Shown here: positions 27,285 through 38,636 of the stretch, one piece after another
Layout of the letters: each line of letters starts with the position of its first letter
How positions within the stretch are numbered: the first letter of the stretch is position 1
From: an uncultured Rhodocyclaceae bacterium
GTDB taxonomy: Bacteria; Pseudomonadota; Gammaproteobacteria; Burkholderiales; Rhodocyclaceae
Length of the DNA stretch: 47,044 nt
NCBI GenBank assembly: GCA_900549295.1
Contig: URNG01000009.1
Coordinates: forward strand, 1-47,044
Direction of reading: 5' to 3'
Program-made: the position numbers and the translations under genes
The notes under the pieces: model-generated
What the model saw: only the letters and a program-made list of their open reading frames with translations
Databases searched by the model: none
What the model was told of the DNA's origin: nothing

Positions 27285-27781
27285 TCCCGGAAAAGCCCAG
27301 GATGGGCCGGTACCGCTGGTTGGGATTGGCACTCATTGTGGCCTTGGCGGACCAAGGGGCCAAGCGCTGGATCGCGGCCACTTTCCCTTTGGGGGCAGGC
27401 GAAGCGGTGTCGCCGTTTTTCAACCTGGTCCACGTCCTGAACACTGGCGCCGCCTTCAGTTTTCTCGCGGAGGCCGGCGGTTGGCAACGTTATGCCTTCA
27501 TTGCCCTCGCCTTGGCCGTCTCGGTGGGGCTGACCGTCATGTTGCTCAAAGGCGTGGCGAACCGATGGGAAGGCTGGGGGTATAGCCTGCTCCTGGGCGG
27601 CGCCGTCGGCAACCTGGTGGATCGCCTCGTCCAGGGGGCGGTCGTGGATTATCTGGACTTCCATGCCGGCGGCTGGCATTGGCCAGCCTTCAATCTCGCC
27701 GATACGGCACTTTGTCTGAGCGTCTTGATTCTTCTTTGGGGGACCTTGCAGTCGTCAACTCAAAGCAAGGCCCCCCTTTAG
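27281..27781 (+). CDS. pbrC: Prolipoprotein signal peptidase LspA (PbrC)
   Basis: A 166-residue inner-membrane aspartyl protease that trims lipoprotein signal peptides. Four hydrophobic helices carry the catalytic motifs GNLVDRLVQGAVVDYLDFH and FNLADTALCL, with both aspartates present. ATG 27281 overlaps the pbrA stop. In C. metallidurans the matching gene, pbrC or its fusion pbrB/pbrC, belongs to the lead operon. Here PbrC is separate and no PbrB phosphatase domain is visible. Confidence 0.9.
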   Translation: MIPEKPRMGRYRWLGLALIVALADQGAKRWIAATFPLGAGEAVSPFFNLVHVLNTGAAFSFLAEAGGWQRYAFIALALAVSVGLTVMLLKGVANRWEGWGYSLLLGGAVGNLVDRLVQGAVVDYLDFHAGGWHWPAFNLADTALCLSVLILLWGTLQSSTQSKAPL

Positions 27782-27801
27782 CAAGACCACAGGAAATCTC
27801 A

Positions 27802-28293
27802 ATGCAACCCCTGGCCACAAATCGAAACGAGGAATACAAATTGGCTCAACGACCCTTCTCCCTGTTCGACCGTCGTACGCTGTCTGCCTTGGTGCTCTTG
27901 AGCGTAGCCCATTGCACTTCGGCAGCCGAGGAACCCTTGCCCCCTGATCAGGCCTTTCGGTTCAAGGCGTCCCTGAAGGGTACCGATACGGTGGTAGCTG
28001 AAATCATTCCCGCCAAGAAGCACTACCTCTACAAGAACAAGGTCCGCTTCGCTTTGAAGAACGCCAGCGGCGTCCTGATCAAGGAGGTCAAGCTGCCTTC
28101 CGGCGAGATGAAGAACGATCCCTATTTTGGGTTGATTGAAGTCTATAAGTCGCCCGTAGTCGCGGAAATCGTCCTGGAACGCGCACCCAAGGGCAAAGCG
28201 TTAACTCTTTATGCGTCTTATCAGGGATGCAATGAGAAACTCGGCATCTGTTATCCGCCGATCGAGAAAACCGTTGACTTGAAATTCGATTAA
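27802..28293 (+). CDS. Stand-alone DsbD N-terminal domain, periplasmic
   Basis: A 163-residue secreted protein: hydrophobic signal (about 22-41, ending HCTSA), then the immunoglobulin-like alpha domain of the disulfide reductase DsbD. Its redox cysteines appear in YQGCNEKLGICYPP. E. coli DsbD has five residues between the two cysteines; there are six here. No DsbD membrane or thioredoxin domain follows, so this is a free domain that would need an electron donor elsewhere. It lies 20 bases after pbrC and 69 bases before the second copG. It may pass electrons to the CGCC protein next door, which is an inference. Confidence 0.82.
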   Translation: MQPLATNRNEEYKLAQRPFSLFDRRTLSALVLLSVAHCTSAAEEPLPPDQAFRFKASLKGTDTVVAEIIPAKKHYLYKNKVRFALKNASGVLIKEVKLPSGEMKNDPYFGLIEVYKSPVVAEIVLERAPKGKALTLYASYQGCNEKLGICYPPIEKTVDLKFD

Positions 28294-28362
28294 CGCCGGC
28301 TATCACATTTTCCGATTACCAGCGTTTAGCCCACCAGCCATCTCTTGAAAGGTTCTATTGCC

Positions 28363-28800
28363 ATGTTGCGAAAGCTCATTGCCAGTCTGTTAGCGACCAC
28401 CGCACTACAGGGCGCTATTGCGGCACAACTGCCTGAAGTGACCGTCTATAAGGATCCCGATTGCGGATGCTGCAGCGAGTGGGTCAAGCACATGCAAGAG
28501 TCCGGCTTCAAGGTCAAGCAAGTCAATACCCGAGCCATGGACGTGGAGCGGCAACGGTTTGGGGTACCTCCGCATTTGGCTAGCTGCCATACGGCGAAAG
28601 TCGGTGGCTACACCGTGGAAGGCCATGTGCCCGCCTCCGCCGTCAAGAAAATGCTGACCGAAAAGCCATCGGTAATGGGCCTGACCATTCCGGGCATGCC
28701 GGCCAATGCTCCGGGCATGGGGCCGCATGTTGAGGGCACGCTCAAAGTGTATACCTTGCCCCAAGCGGGTGAGTCGTCGCGCCTCTACTCGGTCGAATAG
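28363..28800 (+). CDS. copG: CopG-type DUF411 protein (copy 2)
   Basis: A 145-residue secreted protein: signal peptide (about 1-21), CGCC at C34/C36/C37 (DPDCGCCSEWVKHM), conserved SCHTAKVGGYTVEGHVP, and a Met/Pro-rich segment PGMPANAPGMGPH. It is clearly related to the copy at 7041 but diverged along its length, so it is not a recent duplicate. Its place after the pbr genes and the DsbD-like domain suggests a thiol-dependent periplasmic step. ATG 28363 is chosen because the signal peptide begins MLRKLI. Confidence 0.87.
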   Translation: MLRKLIASLLATTALQGAIAAQLPEVTVYKDPDCGCCSEWVKHMQESGFKVKQVNTRAMDVERQRFGVPPHLASCHTAKVGGYTVEGHVPASAVKKMLTEKPSVMGLTIPGMPANAPGMGPHVEGTLKVYTLPQAGESSRLYSVE

Positions 28801-28828
28801 CGCCGATTTCCAAAAGTGCGGTTTGGTG

Positions 28829-28944
28829 AACTTTGGCAATGCGACCCTGTGGATGGAGTGTTCGCCGACATGGGCGTGAGTTTACTGGCGGCGGGTAACG
28901 GTGCGCGCATCCTGCGGTGGACTTCCGATAAAGACGATCGCTGA
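28829..28944 (+). pseudogene. C-terminal fragment of a P1B-type ATPase
   Basis: NFGNATLWM is followed, after a frameshift, by VFADMGVSLLAAGNGARILR and a stop at 28942. This matches the last residues of PbrA (VFGNATMWMAVFADMGASLL, then NGLRLLRK). Only about 38 codons remain. It marks where a second metal ATPase gene was lost at the junction of the pbr and czc blocks. Confidence 0.75.
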
Positions 28945-28957
28945 TACAATCCCGCCC

Positions 28958-29311
28958 ATGCGCCGCTGGCTGACCATCCTCCTTCTCGTTTTCCTGCCGT
29001 TCCAGTTTACTTGGGCGGCGGTGGCCGGCTATTGCCAGCACGAGACCGGGGCGGCTGCGCAGCACTTCGGTCATCACGACCACCAGCATCAGGCCGACGA
29101 TCAAGAGGGCGCGCCCGATGCCAAAACCTTGGGTGGCGGCATCGACGGCGATTGCGTCGCCTGCCATGCGAGTTGTGCTGCGGCGATTTTCAGCGTGGCC
29201 TCCTTGCCGGCTTCAAGCAGCGCGTCCTTTGCAATTCCCTGGTTACCGTGGAAGCAGACCGCGCCGCCTCTCGCGCACCCCGAACGCCCCAACTGGTCCG
29301 TCCTCGCCTGA
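28958..29311 (+). CDS. czcI: CzcI-like secreted cation-efflux accessory protein
   Basis: A 117-residue protein: signal peptide (MRRWLTILLLVFLPFQFTWA), a His-rich stretch (YCQHETGAAAQHFGHHDHQH), a CVACHASC segment and an Ala/Ser-rich hydrophobic part. This matches CzcI, the small periplasmic protein that begins czc efflux operons and is thought to modulate them. CVACH resembles a haem motif, but the family is not a cytochrome. ATG 28958 starts the signal peptide. Confidence 0.8.
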   Translation: MRRWLTILLLVFLPFQFTWAAVAGYCQHETGAAAQHFGHHDHQHQADDQEGAPDAKTLGGGIDGDCVACHASCAAAIFSVASLPASSSASFAIPWLPWKQTAPPLAHPERPNWSVLA

Positions 29312-29445
29312 TCGGCGGGGTGGATAGCACTTTCTACGCTTCTCCCTTGCGGCTACGGTGGACTGATCCGCCCTGACGCATTGCGACGCTTCCCGCGTTG
29401 CACCTCGCCGATTCCCCGTGTGTCTTTTCATCACTGGAGAATCGG

Positions 29446-30744
29446 ATGTTTCGAAGCAAATCGGTTTCACGAACTACCTTTATACCGGCCCGCCTAGTGC
29501 TTGCCGGGCTGTGCTCGCTCGCCGCGCTGGCGACCGGCGACCTCTGGGCGCAATCGACGCCAGCCCCCGTTGGCGCCGCGATTACCTTGCCGCAAGCCTT
29601 TGCTGCTGCTTGGGCGCGACAACCTGAGGCGCAATCCCTCGATCTGCGGCGCGATGCGGCCGAGGCACGTCGGCAAGTCGCCAGCAGTTGGACGGCCCAG
29701 CCGCCTTCGCTGGATCTGTCCGGCAAGACCGACCAACTGAGCAAGAATCAAGGCAGCAGAGAATACGCAGCCGGCGTCGCATTGCCCCTGTGGTTGCCGG
29801 GCGAACGCTCCCGTCAGGGCGCCTTGGCCGACGCCGAATCGAAAGCCCTGGATAGCCGGGTGACGGCCGCCCAACTGCGCACTGCCGCCGCTGTGCGTGA
29901 TGCCTGGTGGAACTGGCAACGGACACGTGGCGAACATTCGCTGGCCCGCGAGCGCTTGGTCAGCATGCAAAAACTGGCAGATGATGTCCGCCGCCGGGCC
30001 AAGGCCGGCGACCTTGCCCGCTCGGACCAGCATCAGGCTGATGGTGCGGCGGCAAGCGCCGAGGTGGCGCTGGCGGAAAGCGGCAGCCTGCTGGCTGCAA
30101 GCACTCAACATCTGCGCGCCTTGATCGGCAAGCTGCCGGAAGAAAACGTAGCCGACGGACCGGAAACACCGCCAGCGGTGCCTGCCGACTTCACTGCGTT
30201 GGATGCGACTCACCCAGCAGTCGTCGAACTGTTCGACCGCGCTGAGGTCGCCCGCCGCAGTGCCGATCTGGCCAGCGTGCAGACAAGGAACAATCCCGAA
30301 CTGTTGCTGGCCACAACCCGCGAGCGAGGTGCTTTCGGCGACAGCTATCAACAGACCGTCACTTTCGGCGTACGCATCCCATTTGGTTCGGAGGGCCGCA
30401 ACCGCGCCAAGCTCGGTCTGGCCCGCGCGGAAGCCCTTGAAACTGAGGGCCAACTCCGCCTCGAACGTGAGCGCTTGGCCTCCGATCTGGAAGCCGCAAA
30501 AGTGCGCGTCGAATCCAGCCGTACGCAACTGGCGGCCGCAGAAAAACGCGCCCAACTGGCGCGTGAGTCGCGGGGTTTCTTCGACAAGTCCTTCCGCCTG
30601 GGCGAAAGCGACCTGCCGACCCGCCTGCGCATCGAACTCGAAACTGTCGAAGCCGAACGGCAAAACGCTCGCGCCCGGATTGATCTGGCCGCCGCCATCT
30701 CTGCGCTGCGTCAGGCCTTGGGCCTGCTCCCCGAACAAAAATAA
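29446..30744 (+). CDS. czcC: Outer-membrane factor of the czc-type pump (CzcC)
   Basis: A 432-residue TolC-family channel. Signal peptide to about residue 31 (GDLWAQ), then two long helical repeats including ARQPEAQSLDLRRDAAEARR and RLRIELETVEAERQNARARI. ATG 29446 follows GGAGA. It is separated from czcI by 134 bases and from the next gene by 11. It works with the adaptor at 31313 and pump at 32571. Confidence 0.88.
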   Translation: MFRSKSVSRTTFIPARLVLAGLCSLAALATGDLWAQSTPAPVGAAITLPQAFAAAWARQPEAQSLDLRRDAAEARRQVASSWTAQPPSLDLSGKTDQLSKNQGSREYAAGVALPLWLPGERSRQGALADAESKALDSRVTAAQLRTAAAVRDAWWNWQRTRGEHSLARERLVSMQKLADDVRRRAKAGDLARSDQHQADGAAASAEVALAESGSLLAASTQHLRALIGKLPEENVADGPETPPAVPADFTALDATHPAVVELFDRAEVARRSADLASVQTRNNPELLLATTRERGAFGDSYQQTVTFGVRIPFGSEGRNRAKLGLARAEALETEGQLRLERERLASDLEAAKVRVESSRTQLAAAEKRAQLARESRGFFDKSFRLGESDLPTRLRIELETVEAERQNARARIDLAAAISALRQALGLLPEQK

Positions 30745-30755
30745 GGAACCCGAAC

Positions 30756-31316
30756 ATGAGAACAACAAACACGCTGGCCACTCTGGGGTGGGTCGCCTGG
30801 ATCGCCTTGGCGGCACCACTGGCCTGGGCCGGTGACGGGCACGACCATGGTGAAGCACCTGCATTATCCGCTGGTCCCGCCTCGCCGCGTTTTGCCGCAA
30901 CGTCCGAAACCTTTGAACTGGTCGGCGTCGTCAATGGCAAGCAACTGACGCTTTACCTCGACCGCTATGCCGACGGCAGCCCGGTCAAGGACGCCAAGCT
31001 CGAACTGGAACTGGGTGGCGTCAAAATCCCCGTCGAACCGCATACCGAGGGCGAGTTCGAGGCAACGCTGGGGCAGGAACTCAAACCAGGCGTCGTGTCG
31101 GTGGCAGCGACCGTCATGGCCGGCGAGGAAACCGACTTGCTGGCTGGTGAACTCGACGTGCATGAAGAGGCGCATGCCGAAACCACCGCCCACACCCATG
31201 GCTGGAAGGAATACGCCCTGTGGGCCGGTGCCGCCGGCGGGGCACTGCTGCTCCTTGCCGCTCTATTGCGCCGCCTGCGCGCTTCCCGTAAACCCCATTT
31301 TGGAGGTGCTGCATGA
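30756..31316 (+). CDS. Periplasmic protein with C-terminal membrane helix, czc-associated
   Basis: A 186-residue protein: signal peptide (to about 24, LAWA), His-rich mature start GDGHDHGEAP, a beta-rich domain (FELVGVVNGKQLTLYLDRYA, KDAKLELELGGVKI), a second His patch (HEEAHAETTAHTHGW) and a final transmembrane helix (about 150-170) followed by basic residues. It resembles the N-terminal part of larger CzcB adaptors, here on its own. Its stop overlaps the adaptor start (ATGA at 31313). A periplasmic metal-collecting role is inferred. Confidence 0.7.
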   Translation: MRTTNTLATLGWVAWIALAAPLAWAGDGHDHGEAPALSAGPASPRFAATSETFELVGVVNGKQLTLYLDRYADGSPVKDAKLELELGGVKIPVEPHTEGEFEATLGQELKPGVVSVAATVMAGEETDLLAGELDVHEEAHAETTAHTHGWKEYALWAGAAGGALLLLAALLRRLRASRKPHFGGAA

Positions 31317-32335
31317 AGCCCCGTCTTTGTTTGACCGCCCTTTATCTCTCCCTCTCGCTTTCTGCAATGCCGGCGCTGGCCGGTGATGGTCATGACCACG
31401 GCGACGCCCCGCCTGCTGCCAGCGGTAACGGCCCCAAACGCCAGCCGGACGGCAGCGTTTTTCTGCCCAAACCGGCGCAACGTCAGATCGGTGTTCGCAC
31501 CCTGCTGGTTGAACTCGGTGAACTGCCCCGTACCCATGAACTGGCCGGCAAGGTGGTCATGGACCCGAATGCCGGCGGCAAAGTGCAGGCCATCGTCGCC
31601 GGCCGGGTCACGCCGGGGCCACGCGGTCTGCCGCTGCCCGGCCAGCAGGTCAAGAAGGGCGAGGTGCTCGCTTACGTCACGCCGGAAGTCGGCGGCAACA
31701 GCCGCTCCCTGGCAGAGAGCCGTCTGCGCCGCCTGCGCGAACTGGCCGACACCGTGCCGCGCAAGGTTATCGAGGAAGCCGAGGCCGCCGTTGCCAACGA
31801 ACAACTGGTGGCGCCGGTCAGCGGCGTCATCGCCTCGGCCAACGTCGTTTCCGGCCAAGTACTCGAAGCCCGCGAAACCCTGTTCGAGATCGTCAATCCG
31901 GAACGCATGCTGATCGAGGCGCTGGCTTTCGACATGGCCATCGCCGGCGACGTGGCCGGGGCCTTTGTCGCCGTTGGCGAGCAGAAGCTGCCGCTACGCC
32001 TGGTCGGCATTGCCCGCAGCCTGCGCGAGCAGGCCCTGCCGCTGACCTTCCGGGGTGAAGGCGGCGCTTTGGCGGCGCTGGCCGTCGGCCAGCCGGTTCG
32101 GGTCTTCGTGCAGACACGCAGCACGGTGCCGGGTATCCGGGTGCCAGCGGCGGCGCTGATGAAGAACCCGGCGAACCAGAGCATCGTCTGGGTCAAAGCA
32201 GCGCCCGAACGCTTTGAGCCGCGCACGATAACCACTGAGGCGCTGGACGGCAACAACGTGGCGGTGACCAGCGGACTGAAAGCCGGGGATCGGGTTGCCG
32301 TCCGCGCTGCGACCCTGATCAACCAGGTCCGGTAA
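31313..32335 (+). CDS. czcB: Membrane-fusion adaptor of the czc-type pump (CzcB)
   Basis: A 340-residue HlyD/CzcB-family adaptor. Signal peptide ending PALAG, His segment DGHDHGDAPP, lipoyl-like halves VQAIVAGRVTPG and LVAPVSGVIASANVVSGQVL around a shortened helical hairpin, then beta-barrel and membrane-proximal domains ending AVRAATLINQVR. It lacks the large C-terminal extension seen in some CzcB proteins. It overlaps the preceding gene by 4 bases. Confidence 0.88.
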   Translation: MKPRLCLTALYLSLSLSAMPALAGDGHDHGDAPPAASGNGPKRQPDGSVFLPKPAQRQIGVRTLLVELGELPRTHELAGKVVMDPNAGGKVQAIVAGRVTPGPRGLPLPGQQVKKGEVLAYVTPEVGGNSRSLAESRLRRLRELADTVPRKVIEEAEAAVANEQLVAPVSGVIASANVVSGQVLEARETLFEIVNPERMLIEALAFDMAIAGDVAGAFVAVGEQKLPLRLVGIARSLREQALPLTFRGEGGALAALAVGQPVRVFVQTRSTVPGIRVPAAALMKNPANQSIVWVKAAPERFEPRTITTEALDGNNVAVTSGLKAGDRVAVRAATLINQVR

Positions 32336-32345
32336 AGGGATGACG

Positions 32346-32567
32346 ATGGAACCTATTCTCGACTCCACCCTGACCTGCCCGATTTGCGGACGGTCGGAAA
32401 AACTGCGCATGCCTACCGATGCCTGCGTGTTCTTCCATGAATGTTCAGGTTGCAAAACGCTGCTCCGACCCAAGCCGGGTGACTGTTGCGTCTTTTGCAG
32501 TTATGGCAACGTGCCATGTCCGCCGATTCAGCAGCGATCGGATTGCTGCACATGGCGGGAGAGCTAA
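32346..32567 (+). CDS. GDCCVxC small Cys-rich protein
   Basis: A 73-residue soluble protein with two Cys pairs typical of a zinc ribbon (TCPICG near the N-terminus, HECSGC near 32-37) and the family signature GDCCVFCSYGNVPCPPIQ. This family is named for its GDCCVxC motif; some members replace a cysteine with selenocysteine. Here all are cysteine codons. AAAGGG sits directly before a first ATG (32340), so ATG 32346 has the better spacing. It is wedged between czcB and czcA, 3 bases before czcA. A cytoplasmic metal-sensing or binding role is inferred. Confidence 0.8.
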   Translation: MEPILDSTLTCPICGRSEKLRMPTDACVFFHECSGCKTLLRPKPGDCCVFCSYGNVPCPPIQQRSDCCTWRES

Positions 32568-32570
32568 ACC

Positions 32571-35690
<3,120 letters not shown>

Positions 35691-35715
35691 TTATTTTTCA
35701 ACGAAAGGAAAACCC

Positions 35716-36099
35716 ATGAAACCTATTCATTTGATTGCCGCCATTACCCTGGGACTCTCCGGACTCGCCTTTGCAGCAGGTGGGCACGACCATGGCCACG
35801 AGCATAAGCCGTTGCATGGCGGCATCATCACCGAGGTCAAGGACATGGACTACGAACTGGTCGCCAAGCCGGAACAGATCCAGTTGTTTGTGCGAGACCA
35901 CGGCAAGCCTGCCGACATCTCGAAGGGGTCAGCAAAACTCACCGTACTGTCCGGTAACCAGAAGCAAGAGATCAATTTGCTTCCCGACGGAGAACGCTTC
36001 CTCGCCAAGGGAACATTTGCCATCACTCCGGGTGCCAAGGCAGTAGCGCAAGTGAGCCTGGACGGACCTGCGGTAACGGCGCGATTCGTTCTGAAGTAA
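35716..36099 (+). CDS. Secreted His-rich hypothetical protein at the end of the czc operon
   Basis: A 127-residue protein: signal peptide (about 1-20, GLAFA), His segment GGHDHGHEHKPLHGG, then a beta-rich domain (DYELVAKPEQIQLFVRDHGK, LLPDGERFLAKGTF) that resembles small periplasmic metal-binding proteins of efflux operons. GAAAGGAAAA precedes ATG 35716. The gap to czcA is 25 bases. Function not established. Confidence 0.75.
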   Translation: MKPIHLIAAITLGLSGLAFAAGGHDHGHEHKPLHGGIITEVKDMDYELVAKPEQIQLFVRDHGKPADISKGSAKLTVLSGNQKQEINLLPDGERFLAKGTFAITPGAKAVAQVSLDGPAVTARFVLK

Positions 36100-36305
36100 A
36101 GCAACTGCGACGCCTCGGCTACCGAGATTTCATCTGGATGGCCGAGGTATCCTGTCCATTGTGATGACAACGCACTCAGACCATTCGTCTACAACGCATT
36201 GCCTGCCAGTTGCTGAGCCATAGCTCTGAAAAAACTGCCATGCCCCAACTCAAACACTTGCCATCCGGACCATACACGCTGACCGACTTACTTCTGGTTT
36301 GATCG

Positions 36306-36431
36306 ATGATCCTCGTGGTGTTCGCCGGTTTCTGGCTTCTCAATCGATATCTCACGAAAGCTCAGAAGAAGCGACCCTACGCGAAACGCCTCACGGGGCG
36401 GTTGCAAACACGCAACAAACGTCACCAATAA
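36306..36431 (+). CDS. Possible 41-residue membrane peptide
   Basis: ATG 36306 opens a frame for a single hydrophobic helix (ILVVFAGFWLLNRYL) followed by a strongly basic tail (KAQKKRPYAKRL). It is a plausible small membrane protein or the remains of a longer one. No clear ribosome site; no family recognised. Confidence 0.3.
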   Translation: MILVVFAGFWLLNRYLTKAQKKRPYAKRLTGRLQTRNKRHQ

Positions 36432-36452
36432 CGCGTCCCGTGTCCAGCCAAG

Positions 36453-36690
36453 TCACCGCGAAGGAGAAGTGGGTGGCAACAGCGTAAAGCGGGTCAATCC
36501 TTTGGCCGAACAAACATCGACTTCGCCGCCATGCGCAAGAACAATTGATCGCGTAATGGCCAGTCCGAGTCCCGAGCTTTTCGTAGCCCGCTGTCGCGAA
36601 CTGTCGGCGCGATAGCACTGGTCGAATCGGCGGGGCAGATGTTCTGCAGGAATCTCGCACCCGTATTCTCGGCAGCAACATGCGTCATGT
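36453..36690 (-). pseudogene. C-terminal fragment of a CopS-like sensor kinase
   Basis: The minus strand reads VAAENTG, then after a frameshift CEIPAEHLPRRFDQCYRADS, and SSGLGLAITRSIVLAHGGEV ending RFTLLPP. This aligns with the last 70 residues of the intact CopS (NTGSDIPTEHLPRLFDRFYR, GLGLAITQSIVLAHGGDV). The N-terminal three quarters and the partner regulator are missing. Confidence 0.82.
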
Positions 36691-36913
36691 GTCATCACTC
36701 TGATCGATCTGCCCCGTGACCATCCCGCCATTTGGCGTGTCCAGCATTACGTTTTTGAAAACCTTTGAGGGCAAATTGTCAGGAGGCAAACCGTCGATTT
36801 CGTACCATTCCCACATGAGTTTCCCACTTAGCCGCCCATCACAACAAATAATCAACCATTATCGCGTCTTAGAATTACGAATTTTTCAGCATTGAATTTT
36901 GCTAAGTTAGTAT

Positions 36914-36934
36914 GTAATATCATATTACGTAATA
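36914..36934. promoter_or_regulatory. Overlapping palindromes upstream of the KfrA-like gene
   Basis: GTAATATCATATTAC (36914-36928) and TATTACGTAATA (36923-36934) are overlapping perfect dyads 22-43 bp before the ATG at 36957. KfrA proteins repress their own promoters by binding such sites, so these are likely its operators. Confidence 0.6.
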
Positions 36935-36956
36935 CGGTACGAAATTCGAGGATGCC

Positions 36957-38033
36957 ATGGCCAGAGCCGGAATCTACAAATCTGAAGTTGTAAGAGCGCG
37001 AGACAACCTGTTGGCGATGGGGCGTTACCCGTCGATCGATGCCATCCGTGGCGAATTGGGGAATACCGGCTCGAAAGGCACGATCCACCGCTATCTGAAG
37101 GAAATCGAGGAAGAAGAAGGTGGCGGCACTGGCGCCCAGGTCGCTGTCAGCGAAGCTATTCAGGATCTATCGGCCCGCTTGGCCGAGCGCCTGCATCAGG
37201 AAGCCGATCAGCGCATGGCGGCACTGACCGACAAGCACAAGGCAGAAGTTGCAGCGTTGAACGACACCATGACCGCGTTACGTAACGAGATTGAATCGTT
37301 CCGGGGACAGGCTGAGCGCAAAACTATCGAGTTAGCAGCAGAAAAAGCGGCCCATACCGATACCCTGGCCAAGCTTCAAGAGGAACGGATCGGCCGGGCG
37401 CAAATGGCCCAGCGTATCCTGGACATGGAAGGGCAATTGGCCAAGGAGGAAACACATCGTATTTCTCTGGAAGAGAAGCATCAGCACGCCCGCGAAGCAC
37501 TGGAGCATTTCCGTGCTGCAGCCAAAGAACAACGGGAGCAGGATCAGCGTCAGTTCGAACAACAAATTCAGTTCCTGCAGGGCGAATTGCGCTCCGCCAA
37601 GGATACGGCGAATACCAAGCAGCAGGAACTCATCCGTAGCCACGAAGACAATGCCCGGTTATCAAGCGAACTGACCCACGCCCACAGTGAGCTTCATCGA
37701 CAAGAGGGCGAGGTACGATCACTACGTTCGGCCAAAGAGCAATTGGCCGTCGCCGAGGTGAAAAACCAGCAGTTGTCGGAGCAATTGGCGCATGCCAATA
37801 CACGGGTGACCGATTTGGGCAAGGAAAACCAAGTGAACGTCTGCAAGCTGCGGGAGAGTATGGAGACGGGGCAGCGATTGGAGTCCGAACTGATGGCGGC
37901 ACAAGCCGTTGTCGTCAGCCACGAGAAAATCTTCGAAAAGCTCACGGCTTTGCAGGTGCCACCGGCAAAAAGCGCCAACACAAAAAAGAATAGTGTTGAC
38001 AGTCAGAATTCGCTTTTTAATTCAGAAGAGTAG
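36957..38033 (+). CDS. kfrA: KfrA-like DNA-binding coiled-coil protein
   Basis: A 358-residue protein. The N-terminal KfrA-type DNA-binding domain (about 1-60: GIYKSEVVRARDNLLAMGRY, GSKGTIHRYLKEIEEEEGGG) is followed by a coiled coil from about 65 to 330 rich in Gln, Glu, Lys and Ala. KfrA proteins of plasmids and integrative elements are autoregulators that can form filaments and aid segregation or stability. Palindromes just upstream fit autorepression. It opens the island maintenance end of the element. Confidence 0.85.
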   Translation: MARAGIYKSEVVRARDNLLAMGRYPSIDAIRGELGNTGSKGTIHRYLKEIEEEEGGGTGAQVAVSEAIQDLSARLAERLHQEADQRMAALTDKHKAEVAALNDTMTALRNEIESFRGQAERKTIELAAEKAAHTDTLAKLQEERIGRAQMAQRILDMEGQLAKEETHRISLEEKHQHAREALEHFRAAAKEQREQDQRQFEQQIQFLQGELRSAKDTANTKQQELIRSHEDNARLSSELTHAHSELHRQEGEVRSLRSAKEQLAVAEVKNQQLSEQLAHANTRVTDLGKENQVNVCKLRESMETGQRLESELMAAQAVVVSHEKIFEKLTALQVPPAKSANTKKNSVDSQNSLFNSEE

Positions 38034-38303
38034 GCGATTTTCGGGGAATTTTTCATGATTCCCGGCCGACCCTCTTGCAGCCCTGGAAGACAAGGCCAAG
38101 CCCCTGTACCAGGAGATTATCTCAGTGGAAAAGAAAAAGCGGTGATGCACATGCTGCTTAATACGATGAACTGCCGGTCCAACTCTGTTGGAGTGACTAC
38201 CTCTCTCGGCGGAACGGCAGCTGACCGACACATTGCCGACTGAATCTGGCCGCGGGCCCAAAGTCGGCTAAGGCCGACAAGCTGTCCCACACGGCGTGAT
38301 TTC

Positions 38304-38558
38304 TCACTCCGGATCAACAACTGGAGTTCCCTCTGCCAGCAAAGCCGATGGACTGACCCCCAAAGCGCGCGCTAGGCGCTCGATGTTGTCAATCGAGATG
38401 TTTCGCATCTTGCGCTCGACATGGGCAACGAAGGTCCGGTGAAGACCTGCTTCATGGGCAAGTTGCTCCTGAGACCAGCCACGCTCGGCGCGCAAACGCT
38501 TTAGGTTGGCTGCGAGGAGGTCTCGTATATTGACGTGTGTATTGACTGTGGTTGTCAT
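38304..38558 (-). CDS. XRE-family transcriptional regulator
   Basis: An 84-residue protein that is almost entirely one Cro/C1-type helix-turn-helix domain (NLKRLRAERGWSQEQLAHEA, HRTFVAHVERKMRNISIDNI). Size and composition resemble controller proteins of restriction-modification systems. It is transcribed away from the HNH gene, and a 13-bp perfect inverted repeat lies between them. It probably represses or tunes both. Confidence 0.85.
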   Translation of the reverse strand: MTTTVNTHVNIRDLLAANLKRLRAERGWSQEQLAHEAGLHRTFVAHVERKMRNISIDNIERLARALGVSPSALLAEGTPVVDPE

Positions 38559-38595
38559 CGCGCCATAGTGGGACGTTGACGCATTTCAGTCAGCC

Positions 38596-38627
38596 GCGTA
38601 TAAGTCACTTTATTGTGACTTATACGC
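38596..38627. promoter_or_regulatory. 13-bp perfect inverted repeat between the XRE and HNH genes
   Basis: GCGTATAAGTCAC (38596-38608), a 6-bp spacer TTTATT, then GTGACTTATACGC (38615-38627). It lies 9 bases before the HNH ATG and 37 bases from the XRE start. This is the likely operator of the XRE protein. No Shine-Dalgarno fits between it and the HNH start, so the HNH mRNA may be leaderless. Confidence 0.75.
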
Positions 38628-38636
38628 TCATATCTG

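Larger units (their letters stand above)
36100..36956. other. Junction region with gene remnants
   Basis: No complete known gene. It holds a 41-residue open frame (36306-36431), a decayed sensor-kinase fragment (36453-36690), a block at 36745-36784 resembling the czcE upstream region, and the palindromic region before the KfrA-like gene. The content suggests a lost two-component system. Confidence 0.55.

Noticed and set aside
29155..29180. CVACH in CzcI as a haem-binding motif
   Set aside because: Surrounding sequence is CzcI-like, with no axial ligand region of a cytochrome.
29494..30900. 468-residue open frame on the minus strand
   Set aside because: Antisense of czcC; no signal peptide or motif, while czcC itself is a clear family member.
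38056..38145. Frame reading DPLAALEDKAKPLYQEII then SVEKKKR
   Set aside because: It looks protein-like but has no start codon and no known match; perhaps a gene tail, not callable.
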